A DNA stretch of 64,000 nucleotides from [Mycoplasma] phocae (GTDB lineage Bacteria > Bacillota_I > Bacilli_A > Mycoplasmatales > Metamycoplasmataceae), in the NCBI RefSeq assembly GCF_003332325.1, contig NZ_CP029295.1, positions 620,001-684,000 on the forward strand, written 5' to 3'. Of this stretch, positions 23,544 through 35,501 are shown piece after piece (the stretch's first letter is position 1; every line of letters begins with the position of its first letter). The position numbers and the translations under genes were made by a program. The notes under the pieces were generated by a model. The model was given only the letters and a program-made list of their open reading frames with translations. It ran no database searches and was not told where the DNA came from.

Positions 23544-23580
23544 AAAAAATGCTTCAATAGCAATTCACATACTGAAGCAA
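23544..23580 (-). terminator. Terminator after first DUF31 gene
   Basis: TGCTTCA (23550-23556) and TGAAGCA (23573-23579) form the stem; the minus-strand tail is TTTTTTATTT. It lies ~55 bp beyond the DUF31 gene stop. Confidence 0.6.
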
Positions 23581-23633
23581 ATAAGTAGTAATTAAAACAC
23601 CATGGCGCTAATTTAGCAGAATATCTAAACTCA

Positions 23634-25754
23634 TTAATTATTCATTTTAACAGTTTTAATATTTTTATCTTTAAGTAGCTTAATAAAATCTTTTTTAATA
23701 TCTCCCGAAAATTGATCAGGTTTATATTTATTTGGAGATTTAAATAAAACTAGTGCATTTCCTTTTGAGTTAGGATTGTCAAGTTCTTCGACATTTAGAA
23801 AATTAATCCCTATTACATTAAATCTTGAATTGATAACCATAGAACCACTTGAACCTGAATCTAAAGCAAAATCATTTTTCATATACATTACTGGTAATTG
23901 ATTCAATACACGCAATCTCATGCCGTGTTCTATACTTTTCACAAATGGTTTTTCATAATTTTTTCAATCTTCATTTAAAGGATTAAACTTTTTGTTTTTG
24001 TTTTTATCATATCTCACTCATAAATCAAGAAATTCCGAATCATCAACAATTCTTGGTTGAGTAACAATTGTTCCACCAGTTGATTTAGTTACTTTAAAAC
24101 TAATTCGATCATCATTGCTCCTATTAATAGGATAACCACCAGCAAAATGGGTTTGTATTACTGATTCTAATTCTTTTGAATCCGAATCTTCATTTCCTAG
24201 TCCTATGTATCAATCCTTTTCTTCTTCTGTTTCAAGAAGTGGGAAAAGAGTTGGGAAAAGTTCTTTAATTTCATTCCGAGTTAGACGTCACTTCGTTAGG
24301 ACAATATCACCGCCGCCATATGGAGTTGTGCCAATTCTTTTATTTTTATCATATCCAGGTTTAAAAAACAAATTAGCATTATCTTTTCTAGTTCTTATTG
24401 ACTCTGAATCAAATTGCGGTGTGTATAGAATCATATCAAGATAAGAGCGTCAAATATTGGCATGTGCCAATCTTTGATTCACATCAACAAATTCATTTTT
24501 ACTAAAATCGTAATCGGGAGAAAATAAATTTTTTGAATGTACCGGTCTAGAAAGATATTCATAATGAGTTTTGGGTAAATTTGTAATTCTTTCATAGGTT
24601 TTATTAAACTTACCACTTTGTTTTATTTCTTTATTAGAAGGTGAATATTCTTCAAAAGAAAATCCCCCAAATCAATCTTCTCTTTCTTGATCACTTTTGA
24701 AATAGTGATTAGATCTACTTCTATCAAAGGCACTTGCTCAATTTAAAACATGGGCATTTGTGGCAATAACAAATTCATAAGAACCTCTGGGCACATTCGG
24801 ATTTTCTATTCTATCTAGCACTCAAGCTGTACCTGAAGATCCTTCTTCTCTTATTCTGCTAGATCCCCCAAATTGATCTTGTTTTGTTACCAAATACTGA
24901 AAACCTAAGCTAAATGTTCTTTCATGGATATATTTATAAAAGTCATTATCATTTTTTAATTCTGAATTTTCACGATTAAATTCATATTTATATTTATTAT
25001 TAGGTGTAATAATTAGTAGATTAATTGAACCTACTTTATCATCATAATTAGCTTTGATATCCTGAATTTTTTCTGGAAAATCTAATAAGCCTTTAATTGT
25101 GTCTAATTGAATATAATAGAAAAATTGGCTTAAATTTGAAGGGAGAAAACCAAAGGGATTATCCTTAATTATTCCCTTAATTTTTTCAAATGTGCTGCCG
25201 TTAGTCATTGTAATAGAATTGCCTTCATCAATTTTTTCAAATCTATCAAGATATTTAGCTTCAGTCATTAAACTACGCCTATTGTATTCAGTATAATAAT
25301 TAATTTTTTCTTCTGGAGTGCTGCCATAGTTACCATATGTGCCGATATTTTTGATTTTTTCTAAAAACTTTTTTGAATTAGTAAGAGTATTAGCGTCAAA
25401 ATTGCTACCTTGTTCTTTTAAAAACTCGTCTAATTCAATTAGACTTTTCTTGTATAAATTAGTAGAAGTAAAAATCTTTTCAGGTGAGTAGTATTTCTTT
25501 TTTTCTGAATTATAAATTTGGCTTAAATCTAAACTAAACTTTTCAGATAAGTTTGTTTTTTTATTTATACTACTATCGTTTTTTTTCTCTTGCTCTTTGT
25601 TTTTAGATTCATCTGGTTGCTTAATCTCAGGCTTTTTGTCAATTTTATTACTATCCTTAAGTTGCTCTTTTTTACAACTAGCAACAATAAAAATAGGTGC
25701 TACCGTTAAAGCTCCAACTGATAACAATAATGAAAGTTTTTTATTGAATTTCAT
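23634..25754 (-). CDS. DUF31 family serine-protease-like lipoprotein (copy A)
   Basis: This 706 aa prolipoprotein starts MKFNKKLSLLLSVGALTVAP and has the lipobox IVASC, then a charged Lys/Glu/Asp linker (residues ~28-65). A helical N-terminal domain (FGFLPSNLSQFFYYIQLDT) follows. The C-terminal trypsin-like domain shows a catalytic His in ATNAHVLN (about residue 335), a candidate Asp in SYLDMILY (about 439) and Ser in DSGSSGSM (about 636, then INSRFNVIGINF). DUF31 includes the Mycoplasma immunoglobulin protease (MIP), which cleaves antibody captured by its partner MIB; no MIB is identified here, so the substrate is unknown. It is a tandem paralogue of the gene at 26147-28588 and shares its upstream region. 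Confidence 0.85.
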
Positions 25755-26002
25755 TTTGACTCCTTTTTATTTTTGTTCACTATCAAAACTATCACTTAAC
25801 ATAGTAATAAAAAATAATATACTTATAGATAACAAAACTTTAATTTATTCTAAAATTATATATTAATTTATAAATCACTTAAAAATAGCATAAATTAAGC
25901 CTACATAATATAAAAAAATAATCATTTAACTTGTATTTTATATTTATTTTCACTTTAATATTTTTTTATGTGTCATTCCATTTTGATTAAAACTAATTTA
26001 AT
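25755..26002 (-). promoter_or_regulatory. Upstream region of DUF31 copy A
   Basis: This is an AT-rich non-coding stretch that is clearly homologous to the region before DUF31 copy B. Shared minus-strand text includes TTGTTATCTAtAAGTATATTA and TTATTACTATG. It probably contains the promoter, though I could not settle a single -35/-10 pair. AAAGGAGTCAAA precedes the ATG. Confidence 0.5.
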
Positions 26003-26093
26003 AATTCTAAATTTTGAATAAAAAAATTGCCTAATTTTTGTTTCCAAAAGAGCAATTTTTAAAGATATATTTAACAAATTTAGATATTTAGTT
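26003..26093 (-). repeat. ~95 bp intergenic element, copy 1
   Basis: On the plus strand it has TAAATTTTGAATAAAA, CTAATTTTTG, AAGAGCAATTTTTAAAG and ACAAATTTAGA in that order. The same order and similar spacing recur at 28901-28985 and 45751-45845. Copies 1 and 2 may derive from duplication of the DUF31 unit; copy 3 is independent of that unit. Confidence 0.6.
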
Positions 26094-26146
26094 CTCCATT
26101 TTATAAGTATAAGGTTTAGTAAAATTCAAATTCTTATAAACTAAAT

Positions 26147-28588
26147 TTATGAATTATTCATTTTAACAGTTATGATTTTTTTCTCTTTAAGCGTTTTAAT
26201 AAAATCTTTTTTAATATCTCCTGAAAATTGTTCGGGATTGTATTCATTTGAAGATTTAAATAAAACTAAAGCATTTCCTTTTGAATTAGCATCATCAAGT
26301 TCCTGAACATTTAGAAAATTAATCCCTATTACATTAAATCTTGAATTGATAACCATAGAACCACTTGAACCTGAATCTAAAGCAAAATCATTTTTCATAT
26401 ACATTCTTGGCAATTGATTTAATACACGCAATCTCATACCGTGTTCAACGTTTTCTAGAAATTGTTCCTCATAATTTTTTCAATCTTCATTTAAAGGATT
26501 AAACTTTTTGTTTTTGTCTTGGTCATATCTTACTCATAAATCAAGAAATTCTGAATCATCAACAATTCTTGGTTGAGTAACAATTGTTCCACCAGTTGAT
26601 TTGGTTACTTTAAAACTAATATTATTATCAGTGCTACTATTAACGGGATAACCACCAGCAAAATGTGTTTGTATTACTGATTCTAATTCTTTTGAATCTG
26701 AATCTTCATTTCCTAATCCAATGTATCAATCCTTTTCTTTTTCTGTTTCAAGAAGTGGGAAAAGAGTTGGAAAAAGTTCTTCAACTTCGCTAGCAGTTAA
26801 ACGTCATTTTGTCAGAACAATATCACCTCCACCATATGGGGTTTCGCCAATTCTTGTTCTTTGATCATATCCTGGTTTAAAGAATAAATTAGCATTATCT
26901 TTTCTTGTTTTTATTGACTTTGAATCAAATTGTGGTGTGTATAGAATCATGTCAAGATAAGCACGTCAAATATTTGTTTGTCCTTCTTTATCTTTCAAAT
27001 CTACATCTAGAAATTCGTTTTTGCTAAAATCATAATTTGTAGGAGCCGAATTTTTTGAATAAAGTGGCCCGAAATAATATTTATAACGGTTAGCAGGTAA
27101 GTTCGTAATTTTATCATAGGTTTTATTATTTTTGCCATGCTTTTTCTCTGTTTCAAGGCGTCAATATCTATCAAAATAAAATCCTCCAAATCAAGCGTCT
27201 TCTTCTTCTTTACTTCTAAAATAGTGCTTAGATTTACTTTTATCAAATGCATCTGCCCAATTTAAAACATGAATATTTGTGGCAATAACAAATTCGTAAA
27301 AACCTTTTGGAGCATCTGAATTTTTTATTCTATCAAGCACTCAAGCTGTACCTGTAGAACCTTCTTGAATTATTTCGCTAGATCCACCAAATGGATTTTG
27401 TTTTGTCACCAAATATTTAAAGCCTAAGCTAAATGTTCTATCATGAATATATTTGTAAAAGTCATTATCATTTTTTAATTCTGAATTTTCACGATTAAAT
27501 TCATATTTATATTTATTATTAGGTGTAATAATTAGCAGACTAATTGAACCTACTTTATCATCATAATTAGCTTTGATATCTTGAATTTTTTCTGGGAAAT
27601 CTAGTAGATATTTAATCGTGTCTAATTGAATATAGTAGAAAAATTGACTTAAATTTGAAGGGAGAAAACCAAAAGGATTATCTTTAATTATTTTCTCAAT
27701 TTTCTTAGATACATTATCATTAGTCATTGCGATAAACCTATTTTCGTCAATTGCATCAAATCTATCAAGATATTTAGCCTCGGTCATTAAATTACGTTTG
27801 TAATATTCAGTATAATAATTAATTTTTTCTTCTGGAGTACTGCCATAATTGCCATATGTACCGATATTTCTAATTTTTTCTAAAAACTTCTCTGAATTAG
27901 CAGAAGTATTAGCATCAAAATTACTGCCTTGCTCTTTTAAAAATTGTTTTAATTCCATTACACTACGTTTATATAAATTAGTAGAAGTAAAAATCTTTTC
28001 AGGTGAGTAGTATTTCTTATTTTCTGAATCATAAATTTGATTTAGATTTAAACTAAATTTTTCTAATAAATTTGTTTCTTTATATATATCACTATTATTT
28101 TTTTCTTCTTGCTTTTCGTTTTTAGATTGATCTGGCTGTTTAGCATCAGATTCTTTGTTAATTGAATCATTATCACTGGCGTTGTTCTTATCATTATTAG
28201 GATCTAGTATATTACTATCATCATTTTGCTTATCATTAGAAATTTCATTTTTATTTTTATCAGGTTTGCTATTTTCATTTTTCTTGGAATTGCTATTATC
28301 GCTGGCGTTGTTCTTATCATTATTAGGATCTAGTATATTACTATCATCATTTTGCTTATCATTAGAAATTTCATTTTTATTTTTATCAGGTTTGCTACTT
28401 TCATTTTTATTGGAATTGCTATTATCTCTGGAATCGCTTTTATCAACATTACCTTTTTCAATTTTAGAATTTTTTTCTTTGTCATCAATTTTGGGCTGTT
28501 CTATTTTACAGCTTGCAACAATAAAAATAGGAGAGATTGATAATGCTCCAACTGATAACAATAATGAAAGTTTTTTATTAAATTTCAT
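26147..28588 (-). CDS. DUF31 family serine-protease-like lipoprotein (copy B)
   Basis: This is an 813 aa paralogue of the neighbouring DUF31 gene, with near-identical signal peptide (MKFNKKLSLLLSVGALSISP, lipobox IVASC) and catalytic domain (NIHVLN His near 440, DSGSSGSM Ser near 742). The ATG at 28588 is preferred over one 33 nt upstream because AAAGGAGT lies 5 nt before it. The main difference is a longer linker: a 126 bp (42 aa) unit with the core SNDKQNDDSNILDPNNDKN occurs twice in tandem (residues ~55-140), extending the stalk between the membrane and the enzyme. If active it would be a surface serine protease; substrate unknown. Confidence 0.85.
28176..28427 (-). repeat. 126 bp tandem repeat in the DUF31 copy B stalk
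   Basis: Two adjacent 126 bp units (the marker CTGGCGTTGTTCTTATCATT recurs at 28176 and 28302) encode a 42-residue Asn/Asp/Lys-rich repeat in frame. Copy A lacks it. The period is a multiple of three, so slippage would lengthen or shorten the stalk without breaking the frame. Confidence 0.85.
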
Positions 28589-28900
28589 TTTTACTCCTTT
28601 TTTGACTTTTTTTACTATCACAAGCGTAACCTAGCATAGTAATAAAAGTAATATACTTGTAGATAACAAAAATTCAATTTATTCTAAAATTATATATGAA
28701 TTTTCTCATCATTTAAAAACGGACTAAATAAAACCTATAAAACATAATAAAAACAACTATTTAAATCAAATAATATTTAATTTAATCATTTCTATAACAA
28801 TTTTAGAGTTTAATTTTTACAGAATTATGCGTGATAATGTTGAAAAATAATGTAAATTTCATCAACTAGCTTTTTAAAGATTATTAAAGTCATTTAAAAA
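28589..28900 (-). promoter_or_regulatory. Upstream region of DUF31 copy B
   Basis: This AT-rich non-coding region is homologous to the one before copy A (TTGTTATCTACAAGTATATTA, TTATTACTATGC on the minus strand). No gene is seen in it. Confidence 0.5.
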
Positions 28901-28985
28901 ATCCTTAAATTTTGAATAAAATAAAATTAACTAATTTTAGTGCTAAAAAAGAAAAATTTAAAAGAAATATTTGCCAAGTTTATGG
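28901..28985 (-). repeat. ~95 bp intergenic element, copy 2
   Basis: Plus-strand text ATCCTTAAATTTTGAATAAA, CTAATTTTAG, AAAAAAGAAAAATTTAAAAG and GCCAAGTTTA follows the same plan as copies 1 and 3. It is closest to copy 3 at its left end (ATCCTTAAATTTTGAATAAA is identical in both). Confidence 0.6.
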
Positions 28986-29154
28986 CTAATTTTTTTTATA
29001 TTAATAACATAAAAGGTTACATAATAGATATTTTTTAATTAGCTAAAATTATTTAAATTTTTTATTTTGTATGAAAAAAATCAAATTACACATATATTTT
29101 TTATTGTCTAATTTGAATTTTCATTAATTATTTCTCATTTATCGATAAATATTA
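28986..29154 (-). other. 3' region of the lipoprotein array
   Basis: This is non-coding and AT-rich. An imperfect hairpin AAAATCAAATTA / TAATTTGAATTTT (29078-29121) may terminate the lipoprotein array transcript. The palindrome TTTATCGATAAA (29138-29149) also occurs at three of the four array junctions, with a one-base variant at the fourth. Confidence 0.4.
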
Positions 29155-30306
29155 TTAGTAGTATTTAGATGGATCTGCATTTTTTCAAGGATTTAGAATT
29201 TCTTTTACCTTAGCGCCCTCTTCATTTTTAAATTCAAAGTCAGAAAAAAGCTCTTTATTTTCATATGATTGAATTGTGTAATCATGAACATAATATAATT
29301 TCTTCTTTGTCTCTGTTAAGAACTTTCAAAAATGTCAACGAATTTTAGGATCGTCTTTAATTGTCTTAAATTTAAACATTCCCTCATAAAGGATATAACG
29401 TGGATATTCTCTTAAATCTTTATCACTTCTTGGATATCAAATTGAATAAACCTCATCATCTTCATAACTTTTTAGAGTAATTGAATGACTATCAGCATTA
29501 AAGCCATTATCTTTCATTCCCGGCATTAATTTAGGTTTAAGATAAAGTTCATAAAAATTTGAACTATGAAAAGCATCAAAATCAGAAAGCCATTCTCATG
29601 ATGATGGATTAAAGTCATTTTTATTCTTGTCATAAGATTGTTTTCAAAAATCAGAACTAAAAGTCAGCTTAGATCAATATCCGCGAGGATTTACTATATG
29701 TAAATGCCCATCTTGGATTATTTTAGCTTCAACAAAAGATTTTCTTGCCTTATCAAAATCCAACATATCAAGACCAGAAACGGCAATATTAGTGTTTAAA
29801 TTTGGCAAATTAAGAATTTTAACCAACATGTCTATAAATCTATCTTTATTAATAACTCATTTTGCGACATCCTTATGTTCAAAAAGCGAATAGTTTCAAT
29901 CGCCATCTTTAAAATCATGCGGATTTAAATTAATTTTTACTTCTTTAGTATAATGTACCTTCAACCTTTTAATTTCTTCTGGTCCATATTTTTTTATAAC
30001 ATCTCTGAAAATTTTAAATTTATAAGAAAAATCATCATATCACCTATTAAAATCATTATAAATATTTACAAAATTATCATCTGCGACATTGGTTTTTGGA
30101 TATAAAACGTGAGCTTTATTAACGGTGAAATCTTCAAAATCATCAAAAACATAATTTTTGGCATTTATATATCTTCTTTTATATTCATTAAACTTCTTCT
30201 CTTCAGGAGTTAGTTCTTTAAAACATGAAACAGCAGCAATTGGCAGTGTGGCCGCTGCCGCTCCAATTCCTAAAATTAATTTTATTTTTAAGTTTTTCCT
30301 TTTCAT
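29155..30306 (-). CDS. Aromatic-rich lipoprotein LP1 (array copy 1)
   Basis: This 383 aa prolipoprotein starts MKRKNLKIKLILGIGAAAAT and has the lipobox AAVSC at about residue 28. The mature protein is unusually rich in Trp, Tyr and Phe (WNYSLFEHKDVAKWVI, GYWSKLTFSSDFWKQSYDKN, NPWKNADPSKYY). It resembles mycoplasma 'aromatic cluster' surface proteins, though I cannot confirm that family. The first ~90 residues are nearly identical to LP2-LP5, while the centre and C-terminal third (DGHLHIVNPRGYWSK, TETKKKLYYVHDYTIQ) differ, making this the most diverged copy. It is the last gene of the array. Ribosome binding site AAGGAAATAAAATA. Function unknown. Confidence 0.8.
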
Positions 30307-30838
30307 TATTTTATTTCCTTTTTAAAAATATTGATGTATTTATAGACAAATTTGTTCAAATCTTCGAGAGTAGCAAAATGATATTTGCGCTTATTTATTT
30401 CAATTTCTCATAAATCAAAAAAGTTTAAATCAAGAAGATTTTTTTTATCCCCATCAACATAATATGCTTTTTGACGAGATGGAAGTATTAGACTATTTAG
30501 AAGTAAGCGATAATTTTGTAAAATGATTTCAGGATCATTAAATGATAATAAATAATCATTAACGTTTAGTCCATTTGATTTTAAGTAATTTTGAAGTTTT
30601 TCTATTTTAAACTTAACACGTGGAGTAACGCCAGTTTTTTCAAGTTGTTCTTTAAAATTTTTAAATTCTTTATCATTAAAAGTTAATTCTTCATTATATG
30701 GACTATTAAATATAAATTTGTCTTCATCTTTTGCGATAAATGTTTTTTTCATTATTAAACTAAGATTAATATCATCTTCAATATTTAAAAAAGCATGATT
30801 TTTTAAAGTGTCTAATAATGTGTTTCGCCGACTTTACT
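30306..30838 (-). pseudogene. Tail fragment of the 815-aa gene (array fragment 1)
   Basis: This is a copy of the last ~175 codons of the gene at 37233-39680, without its first 640 codons. A one-base deletion near 30820 (GAAACACATTATTAG against GAAACACAATTATTAG) shifts the frame and gives an early stop, and no promoter or ribosome binding site is seen. An internal ATG at 30752 could in theory start the rest but lacks a Shine-Dalgarno. It carries the ribosome binding site of LP1, with its stop overlapping the LP1 ATG. Confidence 0.8.
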
Positions 30839-30883
30839 GCTAATTAGTTTTTTCTCATTTATTGATAAATAAAGAGCAAAAAA

Positions 30884-32029
30884 CTAATATTTAGATGGGT
30901 CTACATTTTTTCACGGATTTAGAATTTCTTTTATTTTAGTGCCTTCTTTATTTTTAAATTCGAAGTCAGAGAAAAGCTCTTTATTTTCATATGATTGAAT
31001 TTTATAATCATAAAAATAATATAAATCTTCGTTTAATCCGAATGAAGATAAATCTCAACGAATTTCAGGATCGTCATTAACTCTAATAAAGAAAAACATT
31101 CCCTCGTAAAGAATATGACGCGGATACTCCCTTAATCTTTTATCTCTTCTCGGATATCAAACTGAATCAACACCATCATATTCATAGCTTTTCAGAGTAA
31201 CTGAATGACTACTATCATTAAAACCATTATCCTTCATTCCCGGCATTAATTTAGGTTTAACGTAAATACTAGACGGTTTTAAAGTGTTAAAGGCGTTAAA
31301 ATTAGGATAAGCTCCATATCATGATGATGCCTTAAATTCATTTTTATCCCTATCATAAGATTGCCTTCAAAAATCAGAACTAAAAGTCAGCTTAGATCAA
31401 TATCCAGGGGGATTTTCTTTAAATGAAGGAGCATCAGGATTTAATCTATACTCAACGAAAGATTTTCTTACTTTGAGATATTCATACATATCAAGACCAG
31501 AAACGGCAATATTGGTGTTTAAGTTTGGCAAATTAAGAATTTTAACCAACATCTCCACAAATCTATCTTTATTAATAAGCCATTTTGTAACATTTTTATT
31601 TTCAAAAAGCGAGTAGTTTCAATCGCCATCTTTAAAATCATGCGGATTTAAATTAATTTTTACTTCTTTAGTATAATGTACCTTCAACCTTTTAATTTCT
31701 TCTGGTCCATATTTTTTCATGACATCTCTGAAAATTTTATATTTGTAAGAAAAATCATCATATCACCTATTAAAATCGTTATAAATATTTACAAAATTAT
31801 CATCTGCGACATTGGTTTTTGGATATAAAACGTGATCTTTGTTAACGGTGAAATCTTCAAAATCATCAAAAACATAATTTTTGGCGTTTATATATCTTCT
31901 TTTATATTCATTAAACTTCTTCTCTTCAGGAGTTAGTTCTTTAAAACAAGAAACAGCAGCAATTGGCACTGTGGCCGCTGCTACTCCAATTCCTAAAATT
32001 AAGTTTATTTTTAAGTTTTTTCTTTTCAT
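30884..32029 (-). CDS. Aromatic-rich lipoprotein LP2 (array copy 2)
   Basis: The gene encodes 381 aa with the same signal peptide and lipobox as the other array members (MKRKNLKINLILGIGVAAAT...AAVSC). Compared with LP1 it has ENPPGYWSKLTFSSDFWRQSYDRDKNEFK in the centre and PEIRWDLSSFGLNEDLYYFYDYKIQSY near the end, ending DPSKY. Two W/Y-rich blocks are conserved across copies. The ribosome binding site TAAGGAAC lies in the end of fragment 2. It belongs to the five-member array; surface-exposed by prediction. Confidence 0.8.
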
Positions 32030-32033
32030 TATT

Positions 32034-32574
32034 TTAGTTCCTTATTTCCTTTTTAAAATTATTAATATATTTATAAACAAAATTGTTCAAATCTTCGAGA
32101 GTAGCAAAATGATATTTGCGCTTATTTATTTCAATTTCTCATAAATCAAAAAAGTTTAAATCAAGAAGATTTTTTTTATCCCCATCAACATAATATGCTT
32201 TTTGACGAGATGGAAGTATTAGACTATTAAGAAGTAAGCGATAATTTTGTAAAATGATTTCCGGATCATTAAATGATAATAAATAATCATTAACGTTTAG
32301 TCCGTTTGATTTTAAGTAATTTTGAAGTTTTTCTATTTTAAACTTAACACGTGGAGTAACGCCAGTTTTTTCAAGTTGTTCTTTAAAGTTTTTAAATTCT
32401 TTATCATTAAAAGTTAATTCTTCATTATATGGACTATTAAATATAAATTTGTCTTCATCTTTTGCAATAAATGTTTTTTTCATTATTAAACTAAGATTAA
32501 TATCATCTTCAATATTTAAAAAAGCATGATTTTTTAAAGTGTCTAGTAACTGTGTTTCACCGACTTTACTGCTA
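32034..32574 (-). pseudogene. Tail fragment of the 815-aa gene (array fragment 2)
   Basis: This is the same tail as the other fragments; here the reading frame is intact from the junction (ISSKVGETQLLDT) to the stop at 32034, but there is no start codon with a ribosome binding site. The junction TTTTTTCTCATTTCTCGATAAAT joins sequence normally found after a lipoprotein stop codon to codon ~640 of the large gene. Confidence 0.75.
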
Positions 32575-32616
32575 ATTAGTTTTTTCTCATTTCTCGATAA
32601 ATATTAAATAAGAAAA

Positions 32617-33765
32617 TTAGTAGTATTTAGATGGGTCTGCATTTTTTCACGGATTTAGAATTTCTTTTAATTTAGTGCCTTCTTTATTTTTAAATTCGAA
32701 GTCAGAGAAAAGCTCTTTATTTTCATATGATTGAATTTTATAATCATAAAAATAATATAAATCTTTGTTTAATCCGAATGAAGATAAATCTCAACGAATT
32801 TCAGGCTCATCATTAACTCTAATAAAGAAAAACATTCCTTCGTAAAGAATATAGCGGGGATACTCCATTAATTTTTTATCTCTTCTTGGATATCAAACTG
32901 AATCAACACCATCATATTCATAGCTTTTCAGAGTAACTGAATGACTACTATCATTAAAACCATTATCCTTCATTCCGGGCATTAATTTAGGTTTGACATA
33001 AATACTAAAAGGGTCTAAAGTGTTAAAAGCTTCGAAATTAGTATAAGCTCCATATCATGATGATGCCTTAAATTCATTTTTATCCCTATCATAAGATTGC
33101 CTTCAAAAATCAGAACTAAAAGTCAGCTTAGATCAATATCCAGGAGGATTTTCTTTAAATGAAGGAGCATCAGGGTTTAATCTATACTCAACGAGAGATT
33201 TTCTTACTTTGAGATATTCATACATATCAAGACCAGAAACGGCAATATTGGTGTTTAAGTTTGGTAAATTAAGAATTTTAACCAACATCTCCACAAATCT
33301 ATCTTTATTAATAAGCCATTTTGTAACATTTTTATTTTCAAAAAGCGAGTAGTTTCAATCGCCGTCTTTAAAATCATGCGGATTTAAATTAATTTTTACT
33401 TCTTTAGTATAATGTACCTTCAACCTTTTAATTTCTTCTGGCCCATATTTTTTTATAACATCTCTGAAAATTTTATATTTGTAAGAAAAATCATCATATC
33501 ACCTATTAAAATCATTATAAATATTTACAAAATTATCATCTGCAACATTGGTTTTTGGATATAAAACGTGATCTTTTTTAACGGTGAAATCTTCAAAATC
33601 ATCAAAAACATAATTTTTGGCATTTATATATCTTCTTTTATATTCATTAAACTTCTTCTCTTCAGGAGTTAGTTCTTTAAAACAAGAAACAGCAGCAATT
33701 GGCAGCGTGGCCGCTGCTGCTCCAATTCCTAAAATTAATTTTATTTTTAAGTTTTTCCTTTTCAT
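32617..33765 (-). CDS. Aromatic-rich lipoprotein LP3 (array copy 3)
   Basis: The gene encodes 382 aa. Its signal peptide and lipobox match the other copies, and it ends DPSKYY like LP1. It differs from LP2 at scattered residues, for example KDHVLYPKTN after FTVK and LKPLSIYVKP in place of LKPSSIYVKP. It has the same W/Y/F-rich mature part and the same ribosome binding site as LP2. Predicted surface lipoprotein of unknown function. Confidence 0.8.
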
Positions 33766-33769
33766 TATT

Positions 33770-34312
33770 TTAGTTCCTTATTTCCTTTTTAAAATTATTA
33801 ATATATTTATAAACAAAATTGTTCAAATCTTCGAGAGTAGCAAAATGATATTTGCACTTATTTATTTCAATTTCTCATAAATCAAAAAAGTTTAAATCAA
33901 GAAGATTTTTTTTATCCCCATCAACATAATATGCTTTTTGACGAGATGGAAGTATTAGACTATTTAGAAGTAAGCGATAATTTTGTAAAATGATTTCCGG
34001 ATCATTAAATGATAATAAATAATCATTAACGTTTAGTCCATTTGATTTTAAGTAATTTTGAAGTTTTTCTATTTTAAACTTAACACGTGGAGTAACACCA
34101 GTTTTTTCAAGTTGTTCTTTAAAATTTTTAAATTCTTTATCATTAAAAGTTAATTCTTCATTATATGGACTATTAAATATAAATTTGTCTTCATCTTTTG
34201 CAATAAATGTTTTTTTCATTATTAAACTAAGATTAATATCATCTTCAATATTTAAAAAAGCATGATTTTTTAAAGTGTCTAATAATTGTGTTTCACCAAC
34301 TTTACTGCTAAT
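33770..34312 (-). pseudogene. Tail fragment of the 815-aa gene (array fragment 3)
   Basis: This is a frame-intact tail copy from ISSKVGETQLLDT to the stop at 33770, without a gene start. The encoded 114-residue stretch from MKKTFIAKDEDKF is identical to that of fragments 1 and 2. Confidence 0.75.
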
Positions 34313-34351
34313 TAGTTTTTTCTCATTTATCGATAAATAAAGAGCAAAAAA

Positions 34352-35497
34352 CTAATATTTAGATGGATCTACATTTTTTCACGGATTTAGAATTTCTTTT
34401 ATTTTAGTGCCTTCTTTATTTTTAAATTCGAAGTCAGAAAAAAGCTCTTTATTTTCATATGATTGAATTTTATAATCATAAAAATAATATAAATCTTCGT
34501 TTAATCCAAATGAATATAAATCTCAACGAATTTCAGGATCGTCATTAACTCTAATAAAGAAAAACATTCCTCTGTAAAGAATATAACGTGGATACTCCCT
34601 TAATCTTTTATCTCTTCTTGGATATCAAACTGAATCAACACCATCATATTCATAGCTTTTCAGAGTAACTGAATGACTACTATCATTAAAACCATTATCT
34701 TTCATTCCCGGCATTAATTTAGGTTTGACGTAAATACTAGACGGTTTTAAAGTGTTGAAAGCATTAAAATTAGAATCATCTCCATATCATAATGATGTCT
34801 TAAATTCATTTTTATCCCTATCATAAGATTGCGTTCAAAAATCAGAACTAAAAGTCAGATTAGATCAATATCCGGGGGGATTTTCTTTAAATGAAGGAGC
34901 ATCAGAGTTTAATCTATACTCAACGAGAGATTTTCTTACTTTGAGATATTCGGACATATCAAAACCAGAAACGGCAATATTAGTGTTTAAATTTGGCAAA
35001 TTAAGAATTTTAACCAACATCTCTACAAATCTATCTTTATTAATAAGCCATTTTGTAACATTTTTATTTTCAAAAAGCGAGTAGTTTCAATCGCCATCTT
35101 TAAAATCATGCGGATTCAAATTAATTTTTACTTCTTTAGTATAATGTACCTTCAACCTTTTAATTTCTTCTGGCCCATATTTTTTCATAACATCTCTGAA
35201 AATTTTAAATTTATAAGAAAAATCATCATATCACCTATTAAAATCGTTATAAATATTTACAAAATTATCATCTGCAACATTGGTTTTCGGATATAAAACG
35301 TGATTTTTATTAACTGTGAAATCTTCAAAATCATCAAAAACATAATTCTTGGCGTTTATATATCTTCTTTTATATTCATTGAACTTCTTCTCTTCAGGAG
35401 TTAGTTCTTTAAAACAAGAAACAGCAGCAATTGGCAGCGTGGCCGCTGCTGCTCCAATTCCTAAAATTAATTTTATTTTTAAGTTTTTTCTTTTCAT
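34352..35497 (-). CDS. Aromatic-rich lipoprotein LP4 (array copy 4)
   Basis: The gene encodes 381 aa with the shared signal peptide, lipobox AAVSC and first ~90 residues. Local differences from its neighbours include KNHVLYPKTN, a variant around the central block (KTSLWYGDDSNFNAFN) and NLTFSSDFWTQSYDRDKN. The W/Y/F-rich mature sequence is like the rest. Ribosome binding site AAGGAAATAAAATA, as in LP1. Confidence 0.8.
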
Positions 35498-35501
35498 TAT
35501 T

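Noticed and set aside
28155-28634. Plus-strand Leu/Ser-rich repeated ORF of 159 aa
   Set aside because: It is antisense to the Asn/Asp/Lys stalk repeat of DUF31 copy B and has no ribosome binding site.
30306-30752. The 114-aa tail fragments as genuine small genes starting at MKKTFIAKDEDKF
   Set aside because: That ATG is internal to the parent gene, lacks a Shine-Dalgarno, and the sequences are better explained as duplicated gene ends.
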